Below, in pieces: positions 17,434 through 25,705 of a DNA stretch of 64,000 bases. Source of the stretch: an uncultured Eubacteriales bacterium (lineage in GTDB: Bacteria > Bacillota > Clostridia > Lachnospirales > Lachnospiraceae); contig CASFBK010000010.1 in NCBI GenBank assembly GCA_949292785.1, positions 1-64,000 on the forward strand, read 5' to 3'. Under the pieces are notes generated by a model, which was given only the letters and a program-made list of their open reading frames with translations, did not search any database and was not told where the DNA came from. Within the stretch, counting starts at the first letter, position 1; each line of letters opens with the position of its first letter. The position numbers and the translations under genes are program-made.

Positions 17434-18881
17434 AGACAGTATTAATTGTGGAAGATGAAAAAATGATTCGTCAGGGAATTAAATCCATGGTACAAAGAAG
17501 CGGCGTACCGGTAGAAGTGATTATGGAATGCAACAATGGAGAAATGGCATTGGAAATCTTAAAGGAACAGAAGGTAGATGTCATGTTCACAGATATTCGT
17601 ATGCCTAAAATGAGCGGAATCGAGCTGGTAAAGGCAATGCAGGAATGTGAGCATATCCCATTGACCGTGGCAGTCAGCGGATATGATGATTTTTCTTATG
17701 CTGTTGAAATGATGCGTCAGGGAGTGCGTGAATATATTTTAAAACCGGTAGACCGGGATAAAATTAAGGAAATATTAGAAAAGTTCAATGCTGAAATAGA
17801 ACAGAACCAGCAAAAGGATGAAGAAATCCGCAGTATCAGTCATCAGCAGTTAAAATATTTTATGTTGCAGGAAAATATTAGAGAAGAAGAATTAACGGCT
17901 ATGGTAAATCAGTTTCAAAAGTTATTTTATACGGAACCGTATGTGGTGTACTGTAAGGAGATTCCAAAAGAAAAAGGCGAGAAGAAAATCCGTCCTTATA
18001 TCTGCTTGGAGGAACTGGAAGGGAAACAGATTTTTATCGTAGAGGAAGAGAAAAAGGAGCTTCTGCTGAAAAATGAATTAAACAACAGCTTTGTGGGAGA
18101 GAGCAGGAGCCATCAGGGGTTACGGGAATTAAAACAGGCTTATTTAGAAAGCAACGAAGCAAGAAAGCAGGCATTTTGCAAAGGCAGTCCGGTAGTAGTG
18201 TATACGGAAGAACGACCGGTGGGAAGGGCACTGGTAGATTCGAATCAGATGCATCAGATTGTCCAGATGATTGCTACGGATAAGATAGAAGATGCATCCC
18301 GTATTCTGGAAAAAATTGTATGGGAGGTAAAACGGGAGCAGCTTAGCGTAGATTCATTTGCAGAAAATATGGGAATTTTGATGGACAGCATTTGGGCTAC
18401 TTATCAGAATATTTTAGAGATGGATAATGAAAAGCTGGAACAGTTTAAGAACATTTTTGCATGGCCTTCCCTGGAAGAATTCAAGGAAGAATTGCTTGTA
18501 TGGATGAGAGAATTCCATGACAAGATTTCAATAGAATTTGATGATTATAAGAACAAGCATAAGATACAGCAGGCAATCGAATATATTCAGCGTAATTTCT
18601 GGCAGGAATTAAATATGGCAGTAGTGTCTAATATGATTTCCATGAATTATTCCCTGTTTTCCTTTGAATTCAAGAAGTATACGGGAAGCAATTTTGTAAC
18701 ATATCTTAGAGATATCCGAATGAAAGAAGCGAAGCGATTACTGACGGAGACAGATTTGAGAATTGCAGAAATCAGCAGACAGGTTGGATATGATAATGAA
18801 AAGCATTTTATGAAAATATTTAAAAGCGTCTGTGGGGTATCACCTACGGAATACCGAAAAAACAGTAACTATTCAGAGTAA
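17430..18881 (+). CDS. YesN-type response regulator, AraC family
   Basis: 483 aa. N-terminal receiver domain with phospho-acceptor Asp in DVMFTDIRMPKMSG (about residue 55) and Lys in ILKPVDRDK; long central region; C-terminal AraC double helix-turn-helix (about residues 385-480) with the signature GYDNEKHFMKIFKSVCGVSP. It overlaps the kinase gene by 4 bp. It probably activates the beta-glucan enzyme and transporter genes upstream in response to the lipoprotein-kinase sensor; the target is inferred from adjacency. Confidence 0.93.
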   Translation: MKTVLIVEDEKMIRQGIKSMVQRSGVPVEVIMECNNGEMALEILKEQKVDVMFTDIRMPKMSGIELVKAMQECEHIPLTVAVSGYDDFSYAVEMMRQGVREYILKPVDRDKIKEILEKFNAEIEQNQQKDEEIRSISHQQLKYFMLQENIREEELTAMVNQFQKLFYTEPYVVYCKEIPKEKGEKKIRPYICLEELEGKQIFIVEEEKKELLLKNELNNSFVGESRSHQGLRELKQAYLESNEARKQAFCKGSPVVVYTEERPVGRALVDSNQMHQIVQMIATDKIEDASRILEKIVWEVKREQLSVDSFAENMGILMDSIWATYQNILEMDNEKLEQFKNIFAWPSLEEFKEELLVWMREFHDKISIEFDDYKNKHKIQQAIEYIQRNFWQELNMAVVSNMISMNYSLFSFEFKKYTGSNFVTYLRDIRMKEAKRLLTETDLRIAEISRQVGYDNEKHFMKIFKSVCGVSPTEYRKNSNYSE

Positions 18882-18906
18882 ACCTCTGGATAGTTACTGT
18901 TTTTTA
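18859..18906. terminator. Bidirectional terminator between convergent genes
   Basis: AACAGTAACTAT (18861-18872) pairs with ATAGTTACTGTT (18890-18901), with an A run on the left and a T run on the right, so it can end transcription from both sides. The hairpin overlaps the end of the response-regulator gene and lies just past the stop of the minus-strand GGDEF gene. Confidence 0.88.
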
Positions 18907-18911
18907 TTTCT

Positions 18912-20828
18912 TTATTTCTTTTTACCTTTTCGTTGCCGCTTCATTTCATACATATTCTGGTCAGCGATTCTGATAAGGGAATCTAAGGTAACTTCTTCGT
19001 GCACTGAGACGCTAAAATCCCACAGAGCGAAACCGTTGCTGGCGTTGATGGAGTAAGGACGACCATGAAGCCGGTTATAATTGGCAAGATATTTTTCTAC
19101 ATGTTCCACCAGTTTTTGTGAGGATTCCTCTGTGGAGTTTTCTGCAATCAGGTAGAATTCATCACCACCGACCCTGCCGCATATGGTGTGTTCCTCCATG
19201 GCCTGTGTCAATGCCTGGCCCAATACCTGAATCGCAAAGTCTCCTTCAGAGTGACCAAAGGTGTCGTTGATATACTTTAAACCATCCATGTCAAAAATAA
19301 AAAAGGTAACGGAAGAGGAGGTGCTTTGGGCATGCTGAAACATTGCAGAAGCCTTTTCGCGAAATCCTTTCCGATTATAGTGACCGGTCAAATCATCATG
19401 AAGATAAACGGATTCCAGCTTCTGGGATAATAATCCCATATGTTTGATGGAACATACATTTTGAAGCATATTGTTGATATTCATAATCCAGGAAACATAA
19501 CTGAAAGGATAGTGTATCTGATTATCAGCAAAGGAAAAAGCCAGATACCCAAACGCATGGTTTCCAAAGAACAGAGGCGTATAAATGTAGGAATAAAGCG
19601 ACTGTTCCAGAATATATTCCGGAAGAATATGATTCTGGCGGAAGCTGCATTCCTGCAAGCGTTTGCCGTCACGATATGCAAACTTTAACAGCAGGGAATC
19701 CGGATGTTCTGCCTCAGAATCGATAAAATTCGTAAAATCAGAAATGTAATCCGGTGCAATATCCCAGTCAGGATAAAGGCAGAGGTACAGTTCATGACAT
19801 TGAAGATAATTTACAAAGTTCTCCAGCAAATCCATTCCCTGGTCAATATCTGTAATCCCATTAAGTGAAGAGGACATATTAAGGTCATGGATAATAGAGC
19901 ATTCCAGAGCTTGAATCTGTTGCTGCTGTTTTCGCTGGAAAGTCAGTGGAATCCCTGCAGAAGCAGTTCCGCATCCGCAGGAGGATTTATAAAGCGGGCT
20001 GGAGACAACCGTAGTAACAGGGGCAACAGGCTTTTGTTCTATGGCAGAAAGAAGCTGTTTTGCCGTTTCACAGCCCAGCTCATAAATAGGAAAGGTTACA
20101 GTTGTAAGTGTCGGAGTGATATTAGCTCCCTCATCTAAATTGTCAAAGCCGGTGACTGCAATATCCTCAGGAATTCGGATTCCACGTTCAAACAAAATCT
20201 GCATCAAAATAAGCGCCATACGGTCATTATAGCAGATAATGGCATCTGGTCTGGAATCATCGGAGAAAAAGAAATCAACGGCAGTACGGATTTCTTCCAC
20301 TTCGTAATCACATTCGTAAATAGAGTTCGGAGACAGAGAAAGCCTATGCTGCTCCATAACCTTACAGAATATATTCTGACGCTGGATAGAAAAGTGTGTT
20401 TCTTTGGAACTTCCCAGATAACAGATATGTTTTTTGCCATGCACCTTAATCAGATGTTCCGTAAGTTCTAAAACAGGCGCATTGTTATCCAAAAAAATAG
20501 CAGGATAGGAAGCCGTCTGCTGGTTTACTTCAATCACCGGGCAGGTACACTTTTCCTGAAGCGTATGAAAAATAGAATCCTTAAGTTCTTTGCTAAGGTA
20601 AGTATCGGAAGCAAAGACAATACCGGACATTTCCTCAAAGTGCGGAATCCTAAGGATACTGTCTTCACTGGAAGCATAACAGCTGATATTTTCACCGTCC
20701 ATGGAAGTGAAAATATCTGTGTTGTATCCGTATTTCTGTGCGGTATCAATAATCCCCTGACACAGTTGGTTCTGAAAATTTCCAAAAATGTGTGAAATAA
20801 AAATGCCAATGCGTTTTGTATGATACAT
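18912..20828 (-). CDS. LacI-type sensor domain fused to GGDEF diguanylate cyclase
   Basis: 638 aa. Residues about 5-275 form a LacI/GalR-type periplasmic-binding fold (RIGIFISHIFGNFQNQLCQGI, then DAIICYNDRMALILMQILFERGIRIPEDIAVTG), but there is no helix-turn-helix and no signal peptide, so it senses a cytoplasmic ligand. A short SSCGC cysteine motif follows near 287-291, then a GAF-like middle region, then a GGDEF domain (about 475-635) with intact VGGDEF and a DMDGLKYINDTFGH metal-binding segment. No RxxD inhibitory site is visible five residues before GGDEF. It should make cyclic di-GMP in response to a small ligand. It lies 36 bp after the LUD gene and is probably cotranscribed. Confidence 0.88.
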   Translation of the reverse strand: MYHTKRIGIFISHIFGNFQNQLCQGIIDTAQKYGYNTDIFTSMDGENISCYASSEDSILRIPHFEEMSGIVFASDTYLSKELKDSIFHTLQEKCTCPVIEVNQQTASYPAIFLDNNAPVLELTEHLIKVHGKKHICYLGSSKETHFSIQRQNIFCKVMEQHRLSLSPNSIYECDYEVEEIRTAVDFFFSDDSRPDAIICYNDRMALILMQILFERGIRIPEDIAVTGFDNLDEGANITPTLTTVTFPIYELGCETAKQLLSAIEQKPVAPVTTVVSSPLYKSSCGCGTASAGIPLTFQRKQQQQIQALECSIIHDLNMSSSLNGITDIDQGMDLLENFVNYLQCHELYLCLYPDWDIAPDYISDFTNFIDSEAEHPDSLLLKFAYRDGKRLQECSFRQNHILPEYILEQSLYSYIYTPLFFGNHAFGYLAFSFADNQIHYPFSYVSWIMNINNMLQNVCSIKHMGLLSQKLESVYLHDDLTGHYNRKGFREKASAMFQHAQSTSSSVTFFIFDMDGLKYINDTFGHSEGDFAIQVLGQALTQAMEEHTICGRVGGDEFYLIAENSTEESSQKLVEHVEKYLANYNRLHGRPYSINASNGFALWDFSVSVHEEVTLDSLIRIADQNMYEMKRQRKGKKK

Positions 20829-20864
20829 AATCCTTCTCCGTTCGTTTGTTCTCCGTTGGTTTCC

Positions 20865-21503
20865 TTAATAGCCCAGATGTTCTCCAATCAGAATTACTTT
20901 GATACGATTAGGAATCTGTCCTCGTCTGGTGATGACAGTCTGGGCGCAGATACAGTCAGGACTTTGACAGTCATGACAGACTCCGGTGGCAGTGCATGGT
21001 GTTTTACGGTTCAGGCGGACTGCGTTTGGTGCAGCGGCGGTATTCTGGGCACGGGTCATGGCAGAAGCAAGGTCTGGGGTCACTTTGTTCATGCCGGCAA
21101 GGATAATTACCTGTTTTGGTCCGTAGATTAAGGCTGCCACACGGTTGCCGTTTCCGTCAATATTTACCAGTTCTCCGGTGGTGGAGATGGCGTTGGTGCT
21201 CATAAGATAGTAGTCGGCGTTTAGGGCTTTGTGATAGATGTCCGTGACCTCTTCGGGGGTTTTGGCGGTACTGCGGTCATAGAGGGTAATGTCATTGCGG
21301 CTGGTAAGGGTTTCCATCATGCCGGATTCCGATAAGGTCATGGAGCCGCCGAAGGATACAGTGCTGTCAGGGGCAATCATATCGTTTGCGAGTGTTACGG
21401 CTTCTGCGGAAGTAGGACAGTAGAAGCCATCTATTTGACGTTTTTGCAGATTTTTGATTAGGGTGTCTGCCAGAGTTTGGTAATAGGTTTGTGCTGGGGT
21501 CAT
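20865..21503 (-). CDS. LUD-domain protein (LutC/YkgG-like)
   Basis: 212 aa cytoplasmic protein of the LUD family (formerly DUF162), known from lactate utilisation subunits. Visible family features are SFGGSMTLSESGMMETL (about residues 49-65), DYYLMSTNAISTTGELVNIDGNGNR (two segments around 96-120) and GPKQVIILAGMNKV. A Cys-rich tail (TATGVCHDCQSPDCICAQT) may bind iron or form disulfides. The LutA and LutB partners are not adjacent, so a role in lactate oxidation is not shown. It precedes the GGDEF fusion gene in the same orientation. AAGGAGGATT supplies the ribosome site. Confidence 0.88.
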   Translation of the reverse strand: MTPAQTYYQTLADTLIKNLQKRQIDGFYCPTSAEAVTLANDMIAPDSTVSFGGSMTLSESGMMETLTSRNDITLYDRSTAKTPEEVTDIYHKALNADYYLMSTNAISTTGELVNIDGNGNRVAALIYGPKQVIILAGMNKVTPDLASAMTRAQNTAAAPNAVRLNRKTPCTATGVCHDCQSPDCICAQTVITRRGQIPNRIKVILIGEHLGY

Positions 21504-21558
21504 GAAAAATCCTCCTTTTTGGGTATAATATAAGTGTGTAGATTGATTTTATGGGCTG

Positions 21559-21716
21559 GATTCCGCAGAGCGGAATCTTCGCGTTGCTTTTTTATGCTGT
21601 GAGATAAGAACAGTACGCTCGATTTCGCAAGCTGCATCGAGCTTTGGGATGGCGCCCAATATCCAAAATAAAAACCAATCTTTAACAAGCGAGCTTGTAC
21701 AGATTGCTTTTTGTTT
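21559..21716. repeat. Cluster of hairpins related to the 77-bp repeats
   Basis: This gap between divergent genes holds four hairpins: GATTCCGC/GCGGAATC (21559-21577), GCTCGAT/ATCGAGC (21617-21642), a GGG/GCCC hairpin in TTGGGATGGCGCCCAA (21644-21660) and CAATCT-CAAGC/GCTTG-AGATTG (21676-21716). Read on the minus strand, ATATTGGGCG-CA-CCC-AAGC resembles the hairpin part of the trpS-linked 77-bp units. The last hairpin is followed on the + strand by a T-rich run, so it could terminate + strand readthrough. Confidence 0.6.
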
Positions 21717-21745
21717 TTGATACTGTTTTTATAGCTATAAAAATA

Positions 21746-21775
21746 ATAGCACAAATTAGAAAAGTGTGCTATAAT
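21746..21775 (+). promoter_or_regulatory. Possible promoter with overlapping inverted-repeat operator
   Basis: ATAGCACA (21746-21753) and TGTGCTAT (21765-21772) form a perfect 8-bp inverted repeat with an 11-bp gap, and the right arm overlaps TATAAT (21770-21775), a good -10 box for the ABC exporter operon. The -35 region is weak, which fits an activated or repressed promoter. No regulator gene is adjacent. Confidence 0.45.
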
Positions 21776-21835
21776 ATTTATTCGGTTTCAGGATGATTTT
21801 TGAAATAATTTTGTTAAGACGGAAAGGGGACCACG

Positions 21836-23572
21836 ATGGGAAAGAAACTTCGTAAATTAGCAACCTATTACAAACCATATATGTCCTTATTTCTTGCAGA
21901 TATGTTTTTTGCAATTGTAGGGGCAGCAGTAACGCTGGTAATACCGTTGATTGTGCGTTACATTACAGGAAATGTGATTCAGTTAGAAGCGCAGGAAGCG
22001 CTTCACAAGATTCTTGTTCTTGGGCTTGTGATGCTGGGACTGGTGCTTTTGGAGTGCTATTGTAATTACTTTATTTCTAACTATGGACATGTGATGGGAG
22101 CTAAAATCGAATATGACATGCGTGCCGAGATTTTCGGACATTACCAGAAGCTGTCGTTTTCCTTTTTTGACGACCAGAAGGTAGGCCAGCTGATGTCCAG
22201 GATTACCAATGATTTATTCGATATCAGTGAACTTTTGCATCACGGACCGGAGGATTTGGTGATTTCTGTTATCAAAATTGTGGGTTCGTTTATCATATTG
22301 ATGCGGATTGATGTGAAACTGACGTTGATTGCATTTGCATTTATTCCGGTGATGCTGATATATGCCGTTTATTTTAACGGAAAAATGAAGCGGGCATTTA
22401 AGCGTAATCGTGTAAAGATTGCAGAGATTAATAGCCAGATTGAGGACAATCTTTCCGGAATCCGTGTGGTAAAGTCCTTTGCCAATGAAGACGTAGAGCG
22501 GGAGAAGTTCCGTGAGGGCAATGATGGATTCTTATCTGCCAAAAAGAACAGCTATGTTTATATGGCAGGCTATAATTCCGGTCTGGGAGCATTTACTACG
22601 CTGATTACCATTGCAGTTTTGGTGTTTGGTGCAGTGCTGATTACTCAGGGAAGTGTGAATGTAACGGATTTGGTAACATTTCTGTTATATATCAATACAT
22701 TTACCGACCCAGTGAAGAAGCTGATTAACTTTACCGAGCAGTTCCAGAATGGTTATTCCGGCTACGAGCGTTTTAACGAGATTATGGAGATTGAGCCGGA
22801 TATTGAGGATTGCAAGGATGCAGTGGAATTAAAAGAGGTAAGAGGAGATATTACCTTTGAAGATGTATCCTTCCGGTATGAGGAAGATACGGAAACGGTG
22901 CTTGACCATATCAATCTGGAGGTAGAGGCCGGTTCCTATATGGCACTGGTTGGTTCTTCCGGTGCAGGAAAGAGTACCTTGTGCAGTCTGATTCCCAGGT
23001 TTTATGATGTAACCGGTGGAAGTATTAAGATTGATGGAAAAGACATCCGTCAGATGAAGTTAAAAAGCTTAAGAGACCATGTTGGAATTGTACAACAGGA
23101 TGTGTATCTGTTCGTTGGAACCGTTATGGATAACATTCGTTACGGTAAGCCGGATGCTACTCGGGAAGAAATTATCGAGGCGGCAAAAAATGCCAATGCC
23201 CATGATTTTATTATGTCATTGCCGAATGGTTATGAGACAGATATCGGGCAGCGTGGGGTGAAGCTTTCTGGCGGGCAGAAGCAGAGATTATCTATTGCGC
23301 GGGTATTTTTGAAAAATCCGCCCATACTGATTTTTGACGAGGCAACCTCTGCATTAGATAATGAAAGTGAAAAGGTGGTGCAGGAGTCTCTGGAGAAATT
23401 AGCCAAGAATCGTACTACCTTTGTGATAGCACATCGATTATCTACCATTAAAAATGCAGAAAAAATATTGGTGCTGACAGAAAATGGCATCGAAGAAACG
23501 GGGACCCATAAAGAGTTATTGGAAAAAGAAGGCATTTATGCAAAACTCTATACGATGCAGTTTGCCGGATAG
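21836..23572 (+). CDS. ABC exporter half-transporter (MsbA/BmrA type)
   Basis: 578 aa. N-terminal six-helix membrane domain (about residues 15-300) fused to an ATPase domain with Walker A GSSGAGKST, Q-loop VQQDVYLF, signature LSGGQKQR, Walker B ILIFDEATSALD and H-loop AHRLST. It would work as a homodimer exporting a lipid, peptide or drug. GGAAAGGGG precedes the ATG. The DUF2156 gene starts 8 bp later, so the two probably share an operon and possibly a role at the membrane surface. Confidence 0.92.
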   Translation: MGKKLRKLATYYKPYMSLFLADMFFAIVGAAVTLVIPLIVRYITGNVIQLEAQEALHKILVLGLVMLGLVLLECYCNYFISNYGHVMGAKIEYDMRAEIFGHYQKLSFSFFDDQKVGQLMSRITNDLFDISELLHHGPEDLVISVIKIVGSFIILMRIDVKLTLIAFAFIPVMLIYAVYFNGKMKRAFKRNRVKIAEINSQIEDNLSGIRVVKSFANEDVEREKFREGNDGFLSAKKNSYVYMAGYNSGLGAFTTLITIAVLVFGAVLITQGSVNVTDLVTFLLYINTFTDPVKKLINFTEQFQNGYSGYERFNEIMEIEPDIEDCKDAVELKEVRGDITFEDVSFRYEEDTETVLDHINLEVEAGSYMALVGSSGAGKSTLCSLIPRFYDVTGGSIKIDGKDIRQMKLKSLRDHVGIVQQDVYLFVGTVMDNIRYGKPDATREEIIEAAKNANAHDFIMSLPNGYETDIGQRGVKLSGGQKQRLSIARVFLKNPPILIFDEATSALDNESEKVVQESLEKLAKNRTTFVIAHRLSTIKNAEKILVLTENGIEETGTHKELLEKEGIYAKLYTMQFAG

Positions 23573-23579
23573 GAGATTT

Positions 23580-24488
23580 ATGGAGATACCATTTAAGAAA
23601 ATTGAATTAGAGGACAGAGAATTACTGGAAGGTTATTTAAAAAAGAAGACATATCGAAGCTGTGAGCTGGTCTTCCCGAATATTTATCTATGGAGCCGGA
23701 AATATCCGGTGGATTACGCGATTGTGGAGGATACATTGATTTTCCGAAGTCTTGCAGAATGTAAAGGAACCAGCATTACGTTTCCGGCAGGTGAGAGGGA
23801 ACAGATTCACAAAGCCATGGATGTTATGATACAATGGTTCAAGGAGCAGAATCTCACCATGCATATGCATTTGGTGCAGGAGCCGGAATTTGAACTGCTC
23901 AGTCTCTGGTATCCGGGGGAATTTGAGATAACCTATGACAGAGACAGTGCAGATTATGTCTATGAGACAGAAAAGCTCATTACCCTTGCAGGGAAAAAGC
24001 TCCACGGAAAGCGGAATCATATCAACAAGTTCAAGGAAGCATATCCTGACTGGAGTTATGAACCGATTACGAAAGAAAATGTAGAAGATTGTTTTCAGAT
24101 GGCATTGGAGTGGAGAAACATCAACCAGTGTGAGTGGGATGTGGAAAAAAGGGATGAGATGTGCGTGACTCTGAATGCGCTTAGATTATTAGAAGAGCTT
24201 AAGCTGACGGGAGGATTGATCCGGGTAGAAGGCAGAGTGATAGCATTTGCCATCGGAGAACCATTGAATCCGGACACCTTTGTGGTGCATATTGAAAAGG
24301 CATTTGCAGATATTCAGGGAGCATATCCTATCATAAATCAACAGTTTGCAGCCAATGCAGCAAAGGATTATCTTTACGTGAACCGGGAGGAGGATACCGG
24401 TTCTGAGGGACTTAGAAAAGCAAAATTATCATACCGTCCCGTTTTTTTAGTGGACAAAGGCATGGTTAGAAAAATAGGAGGAAAGTAA
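23580..24488 (+). CDS. DUF2156 (LPG-synthetase C-terminal-like) protein
   Basis: 302 aa from the ATG at 23580, preceded by AGGAG; an upstream in-frame start lies within the ABC gene and lacks homology. The sequence matches the phosphatidylglycerol lysyltransferase C-terminal domain (DUF2156), a double GNAT fold: PFKKIELEDRELLEGYLKKK, LHGKRNHINKFKEAYP (about 141-156), AFAIGEPLNPDTFVVHIEKA and VNREEDTGSEGLRKAKLSY near the C-terminus. There are no membrane helices, unlike MprF, so it probably transfers an aminoacyl or acyl group in the cytoplasm. Substrate unknown. It ends 1 base before the next start. Confidence 0.85.
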   Translation: MEIPFKKIELEDRELLEGYLKKKTYRSCELVFPNIYLWSRKYPVDYAIVEDTLIFRSLAECKGTSITFPAGEREQIHKAMDVMIQWFKEQNLTMHMHLVQEPEFELLSLWYPGEFEITYDRDSADYVYETEKLITLAGKKLHGKRNHINKFKEAYPDWSYEPITKENVEDCFQMALEWRNINQCEWDVEKRDEMCVTLNALRLLEELKLTGGLIRVEGRVIAFAIGEPLNPDTFVVHIEKAFADIQGAYPIINQQFAANAAKDYLYVNREEDTGSEGLRKAKLSYRPVFLVDKGMVRKIGGK

Positions 24489-24489
24489 A

Positions 24490-25689
24490 ATGACAAAGAT
24501 TGATATTATTTCAGGTTTCTTAGGCGCAGGAAAGACCACCTTCATCAAGAAGATGCTTGAGGATGTATTCAAGGGAGAAAAAATCGTATTGATTGAGAAT
24601 GAATTCGGAGAAATCGGAATAGACGGAGGTTTCCTGAAGGATTCCGGTATCGAAATCAGCGAAATGAATTCAGGCTGTATCTGCTGCTCCCTGGTGGGAG
24701 ATTTTGGAAAGAACCTGCGGGAAGTTATTGAACGTTTTCATCCGGACCGTATTTTAATCGAGCCGTCCGGCGTTGGAAAGCTTTCTGACGTTATGAAATC
24801 AGTAGAAGATGTGGAAAAAGAGCAGGATGTAAAATTAAACGGGCGTATTACGGTAGTAAATACTTTAAAAGCCACCAAGCAGATGAAGGCATTTGGAGAA
24901 TTTTTCAATAACCAGATTGAATATGCAACCGTTGTGGTATTAAGCCGTACCCAGAATGCAAAGCCGGAGCAGACCGAGGTAGTAGTAAAGGCAGTACAGG
25001 AAAAGAATCCGGAAGCTGCAATCATAACTACTCCATGGGATGAAATCGATGGAAAACAGATTTATAAAGTAATTGAAGAAAAGAAATCTTTAGAGGAAGA
25101 ATTGATGGAAGAACATCATCATGGACATGACCATCATCATGACCACGATGAAGAGTGCTGCTGTGGACATGACCACGAGCATGAGCATCATCACGAGCAT
25201 CACCATGACCATGATGGAGAATGTGGACATGACCATCACCACGACCATGATGGAGAATGTGGACACGAGCATGACCATGATGGAGAATGCGGACATGACC
25301 ACGACCACGAGCATGAGCATCATCACCATGACCATCATGACCACGATGAGAACTGTACCTGCGGATGCCATGACCATGACCACGAGCATGGACACCATCA
25401 CCACCATCATGCAGATGAGGTATTTACAAGCTGGGGAACAGAAACACCTCATGTATTTAAGAAAGAGACCATTGAACATGCATTGAAAGCATTCTGTGAG
25501 ACAGAGGATTACGGTGTGATTTTACGTGCAAAAGGAATGGTTCCATCAGAAGACGGTACATGGATTTACTTTGACATGGTAGATGGAGAATATGAACTGC
25601 GTACCGGTGAGCCGGACTATACCGGAAGACTTTGTGTCATTGGAACCAATGTGGAAGAAGAGAAGCTAAAGACACTGTTTGGTATATAA
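24490..25689 (+). CDS. COG0523 GTPase with long His-rich metal-binding insert
   Basis: 399 aa GTPase of the CobW/YjiA/ZigA group, which uses GTP to deliver metal to client proteins. Walker A FLGAGKTT (residues 10-17), the diagnostic CxCC motif CICC at 63-66, and the Walker B-like ILIEPSGVGK segment are intact. Residues about 208-307 are a His/Asp/Glu-rich insert with repeated HDH, GECGHD and CCCGHD units, giving dozens of His and several Cys ligands. A C-terminal CobW_C domain follows (about 320-399). Zinc storage or delivery is the most likely function; cobalt or nickel is also possible. It is followed by a second COG0523 gene. Confidence 0.93.
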   Translation: MTKIDIISGFLGAGKTTFIKKMLEDVFKGEKIVLIENEFGEIGIDGGFLKDSGIEISEMNSGCICCSLVGDFGKNLREVIERFHPDRILIEPSGVGKLSDVMKSVEDVEKEQDVKLNGRITVVNTLKATKQMKAFGEFFNNQIEYATVVVLSRTQNAKPEQTEVVVKAVQEKNPEAAIITTPWDEIDGKQIYKVIEEKKSLEEELMEEHHHGHDHHHDHDEECCCGHDHEHEHHHEHHHDHDGECGHDHHHDHDGECGHEHDHDGECGHDHDHEHEHHHHDHHDHDENCTCGCHDHDHEHGHHHHHHADEVFTSWGTETPHVFKKETIEHALKAFCETEDYGVILRAKGMVPSEDGTWIYFDMVDGEYELRTGEPDYTGRLCVIGTNVEEEKLKTLFGI

Positions 25690-25705
25690 GAGAGGTTGTG
25701 AAGAG

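Noticed and set aside
25090-25486. Open frames on both strands across the His-rich region (25121-25486 +, 25090-25479 -)
   Set aside because: They are shadows of the repetitive His/Asp codons of the COG0523 gene; the products are only Met/Thr/Val-rich and have no ribosome site.
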